A stretch of 64,000 nt of DNA. Source: Actinosynnema pretiosum (lineage in GTDB: Bacteria > Actinomycetota > Actinomycetes > Mycobacteriales > Pseudonocardiaceae). The position numbers and the translations under genes are program-made. Shown piece after piece: positions 62,051 to 64,000 of the stretch; the stretch's first letter is position 1; each line of letters begins with the position of its first letter. Below the pieces are notes generated by a model, which worked only from the letters and a program-made list of their open reading frames with translations, was not told the DNA's origin and did not search any database. The stretch spans positions 124,001 to 188,000 of the forward strand of contig NZ_JAMTCF010000007.1 in NCBI RefSeq assembly GCF_024171695.1. Direction: 5' to 3'.

Positions 62051-62590
62051 GTGACCGCCGAGGAGCGCGACAAGGCGCAGGCGCTGGAGGTGCTGGGCGA
62101 GGCCCGCGCCGACGGCCGGATCAGCGAGGACGAGCTGCGGCGGCGCTCGGGCGCGGTGCGGGCGGCGACCACGTACGCCGAGCTGACCGCCGCGCTGACC
62201 GGGCCGCCGCGCCCGGAGGCCCCGCCCGCGCCGGTCGAGCGGGCGTCGTGGCTGTCCGCGCTGGTCAACGGCTGGCGCTCGCAGGACCCGGCCGCGCCGA
62301 GGTCGGCCGACCACCTGCCCGCCGAGCCCGCGCCGGGAGACCCCCGGTCGGCCGAGGCCGCCGCCAGGAGCGAGCAGCCGCCCGCCGACCGGCCCGAGTG
62401 GGTCACCACGCTGGTGAACGCCTGGAACTCGCGGGACCTGTCCGACGCGCTGAGCGTGCTCGCCGTGGTCGTGTTCCTGGTGTGGGGGCTGGCCGCGCTG
62501 CGGGCGGAGATCATGCCGCACCCGTGGTGGATCTGGGTCGCTCTGGCGGCCATGGTCACCCGATTTGGGCGTTCGGGCGGCGGAGCGTAG
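62051..62590 (+). CDS. DUF1707-like membrane protein, 179 aa
   Basis: A shorter, more diverged DUF1707 domain (residues 3-50: [40 protein letters not shown]), a long Pro/Ala linker and C-terminal membrane helices ([20 protein letters not shown] and [14 protein letters not shown]). GGGGGAG precedes the GTG. It lies 34 nt after its paralogue, likely the same transcript. The infA promoter overlaps its 3' end. Confidence 0.8.
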   Translation: MTAEERDKAQALEVLGEARADGRISEDELRRRSGAVRAATTYAELTAALTGPPRPEAPPAPVERASWLSALVNGWRSQDPAAPRSADHLPAEPAPGDPRSAEAAARSEQPPADRPEWVTTLVNAWNSRDLSDALSVLAVVVFLVWGLAALRAEIMPHPWWIWVALAAMVTRFGRSGGGA

Positions 62591-62593
62591 TAT
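62565..62593 (+). promoter_or_regulatory. Promoter of infA-rpmJ-rpsM-rpsK
   Basis: TTGGGC (62565-62570), 17-nt spacer, TAGTAT (62588-62593), overlapping the end of the DUF1707-like gene. The start near 62600 gives a leader of about 143 nt. Confidence 0.75.
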
Positions 62594-62742
62594 GGGGCGG
62601 TGGCGCACACGTCGCGCCGGTTCCGCCATGCCCGTGGAGGTCGTCAGACCCCGGCAGGCAGCAGGTTCGCAAGGGCCTAGACGGACTCGGGGTCGTGCGT
62701 GCCCTAATCCGGAAGTACCCACCGTCACGAAACGCGGAGGAC

Positions 62743-62964
62743 ATGGGCAAGAAGGACGGGGCCATTGAGGTCGAGGGCCGCGTAGTCGAGCCGCTTCCCA
62801 ACGCGATGTTCCGAGTCGAGTTGGAGAACGGGCACAAGGTCCTGGCGCACATCAGCGGCAAGATGCGTCAGCACTACATCCGAATCCTCCCCGAGGACCG
62901 GGTTGTCGTGGAGCTCTCGCCCTACGACCTGTCCCGAGGGCGCATCGTCTACCGCTACAAGTGA
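62743..62964 (+). CDS. infA: Translation initiation factor IF-1, 73 aa
   Basis: ATG 62743 ([20 protein letters not shown]) behind [25 protein letters not shown] and [20 protein letters not shown] complete the OB fold that fills the ribosomal A site. It heads the operon leading to rpsM and rpsK. Confidence 0.98.
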   Translation: MGKKDGAIEVEGRVVEPLPNAMFRVELENGHKVLAHISGKMRQHYIRILPEDRVVVELSPYDLSRGRIVYRYK

Positions 62965-63014
62965 CCTCCGGTGCCCGGGCACGGGCACTCGGCCACAAGC
63001 AGGAGAGCTCAGGC

Positions 63015-63128
63015 GTGAAGGTTCAGCCGAGCGTCAAGAAGATCTGCGACAAGTGCAAGGTGATCCGCCGTCACGGCCGGGTCATGGTGATCTGCGAGAA
63101 CCTGCGCCACAAGCAGCGCCAGGGCTGA
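63015..63128 (+). CDS. rpmJ: 50S ribosomal protein L36 (bL36), zinc type, 37 aa
   Basis: GTG 63015 with AGGAG upstream. The protein starts [20 protein letters not shown] and carries the zinc ligands C11, C14, C27 and H32. It is the usual single zinc-containing L36 between infA and rpsM. Confidence 0.97.
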   Translation: MKVQPSVKKICDKCKVIRRHGRVMVICENLRHKQRQG

Positions 63129-63187
63129 GCAGCACCCGCTGTCGTCGTTCACCACGACGCTAGAGACAAGCAAGCCTCTTCGCACCT

Positions 63188-63215
63188 GCCCACACCCCTG
63201 ATCAGGGGCGTGGGC
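63188..63215 (+). other. Hairpin in the rpmJ-rpsM spacer
   Basis: GCCCACaCCCCTG pairs with CAGGGGcGTGGGC around AT. It lies in a 217-nt gap and may be a binding or processing site ahead of rpsM. Confidence 0.5.
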
Positions 63216-63345
63216 GCACCCCCGGACTCCAGGCCGGGGCCGGGACGCCGCCCGCGAGAGCGGGCGGAACTGACGCAGCGAGTCAGTCCCGGGAACGGGC
63301 GAGGAGCAAACCTGGAGCGACACCACTGTTAGGAGCAAGCGCCGA

Positions 63346-63726
63346 ATGGCACGACTCGCTGGCGTCGACCTCCCCCGCGAAAAGCGGTTGGAGATCGCGC
63401 TCACCTACATCTTCGGCATCGGTCGTACGCGCTCCAAGGAGCTGCTGAAGGCCACCGAGATCTCCCCGGACGTCCGGGTGAAGGACCTCGGTGACGACGA
63501 CCTCGCCAAGCTGCGGGACTACATCGAAGAGCACTTCAAGCTTGAGGGTGATCTCCGCCGCGAGATCCAGGCCGACATCCGTCGCAAGATGGAGATCGGT
63601 TGCTACGAAGGCCTGCGCCACCGTCGCAACCTGCCCGTCCGCGGGCAGCGCACGAAGACGAACGCGCGCACTCGCAAGGGTCCGAAGAAGACCGTTGCGG
63701 GCAAGAAGAAGGCCGGCAAGAAGTAA
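63346..63726 (+). CDS. rpsM: 30S ribosomal protein S13 (uS13), 126 aa
   Basis: [40 protein letters not shown] and the basic tail [20 protein letters not shown] are canonical. TAGGAGCAAG lies before the ATG. S13 contacts S19 and the P-site tRNA. It is followed by rpsK in the alpha-operon order. Confidence 0.98.
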   Translation: MARLAGVDLPREKRLEIALTYIFGIGRTRSKELLKATEISPDVRVKDLGDDDLAKLRDYIEEHFKLEGDLRREIQADIRRKMEIGCYEGLRHRRNLPVRGQRTKTNARTRKGPKKTVAGKKKAGKK

Positions 63727-63759
63727 CCTCGCGGACCCTGAAGTAGGAGATCACCCAGA

Positions 63760-64000
63760 ATGCCACCCAAGACCCGTCAGGGCGCCGGGGTCAAGAAGGT
63801 CCGGCGCAAGGAAAAGAAGAACATCTCGCACGGCCAGGCCCACATCAAGAGCACGTTCAACAACACCATCGTGTCCATCACGGACCCGCTGGGCAACGTG
63901 ATCAGCTGGGCTTCCGCGGGCCACGTCGGCTTCAAGGGCTCGCGCAAGTCGACGCCCTTCGCCGCGCAGATGGCCGCGGAGAACGCCGCGCGCAAGGCCG
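63760..64000 (+). CDS. rpsK: 30S ribosomal protein S11 (uS11), cut by window end
   Basis: The first 80 residues are present: [20 protein letters not shown], then [20 protein letters not shown] and [26 protein letters not shown] precedes the ATG. The rest, and presumably rpsD and rpoA, lie beyond the window. Confidence 0.97.
   Translation, partial: MPPKTRQGAGVKKVRRKEKKNISHGQAHIKSTFNNTIVSITDPLGNVISWASAGHVGFKGSRKSTPFAAQMAAENAARKA

Overview
The window is very GC-rich, and its gene order places it in the actinomycete chromosomal core: rpmG-hadAB, tRNA-Trp-secE-nusG-rplKA, rplJL, rpoBC, rpsLG-fusA-tuf, the complete S10-spc run, secY-adk-map, infA-rpmJ-rpsM-rpsK. GTG starts, GTGA/ATGA overlaps, a YrbE/Mce-type ABC system and a WXG100-linked toxin locus point to the Pseudonocardiaceae (Actinosynnema/Saccharothrix-like). 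The family is an inference from gene content; the species is not established.

Left end (1-3.4 kb): a minus-strand ATP-grasp RiPP cluster (precursor, ATP-grasp ligase, PIMT-like methyltransferase cut by the window edge) diverges from an XRE/TPR regulator. A perfect 11-bp inverted repeat lies between them. Next comes a dense repeat block (six copies of an octamer inside a perfect 16-bp inverted repeat) and then the 3' part only of a tRNA-Tyr gene. I read this as the end of an integrated element. From 3.4 to 4.5 kb there is a gene-poor stretch with AT-rich direct repeats, followed by a small conserved gene with a consensus LexA box just past its stop.

5-13.9 kb: housekeeping and membrane genes, namely a GNAT enzyme, a membrane-bound GAF-like/degenerate GGDEF/EAL protein, tRNA-Thr and tRNA-Met, rpmG, hadA-hadB, two tandem MmpS-like proteins and an aspartate aminotransferase. 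14-19.2 kb: tRNA-Trp, secE, nusG, rplK, rplA, a proline-rich membrane protein, the L10 leader and rplJ-rplL. 19.3-24.4 kb: an Mce-type ABC ATPase, two YrbE permeases and two Mce-associated proteins, but no MCE-domain protein.

24.8-32.3 kb: rpoB and rpoC. Between rpoC and rpsL (32.5-42.9 kb) lies a variable minus-strand block: YbaB-like protein, WXG100 protein, a 1957-aa polymorphic toxin (CpnT-like N-terminus, candidate Cys-protease domain, pertussis-toxin-like ADP-ribosyltransferase C-terminus), a stand-alone homologue of that transferase without its catalytic glutamates, a protein with a YezG/DUF600-like immunity segment, an APH-type phosphotransferase and a zinc-ribbon protein. The first five are joined by 4-nt overlaps or near-contact junctions, so they read as one expression unit.

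43.3-64 kb: str operon with a clear promoter and about 250-nt leader, tuf, S10 operon with a structured leader, spc genes, secY-adk-map, a 43-aa Cys-containing membrane peptide, two DUF1707 proteins, and infA-rpmJ-rpsM-rpsK behind a near-consensus promoter. The most novel parts are the toxin/pseudo-transferase/immunity cassette, the ATP-grasp RiPP cluster beside a probable att remnant, and the Mce transporter without Mce proteins.
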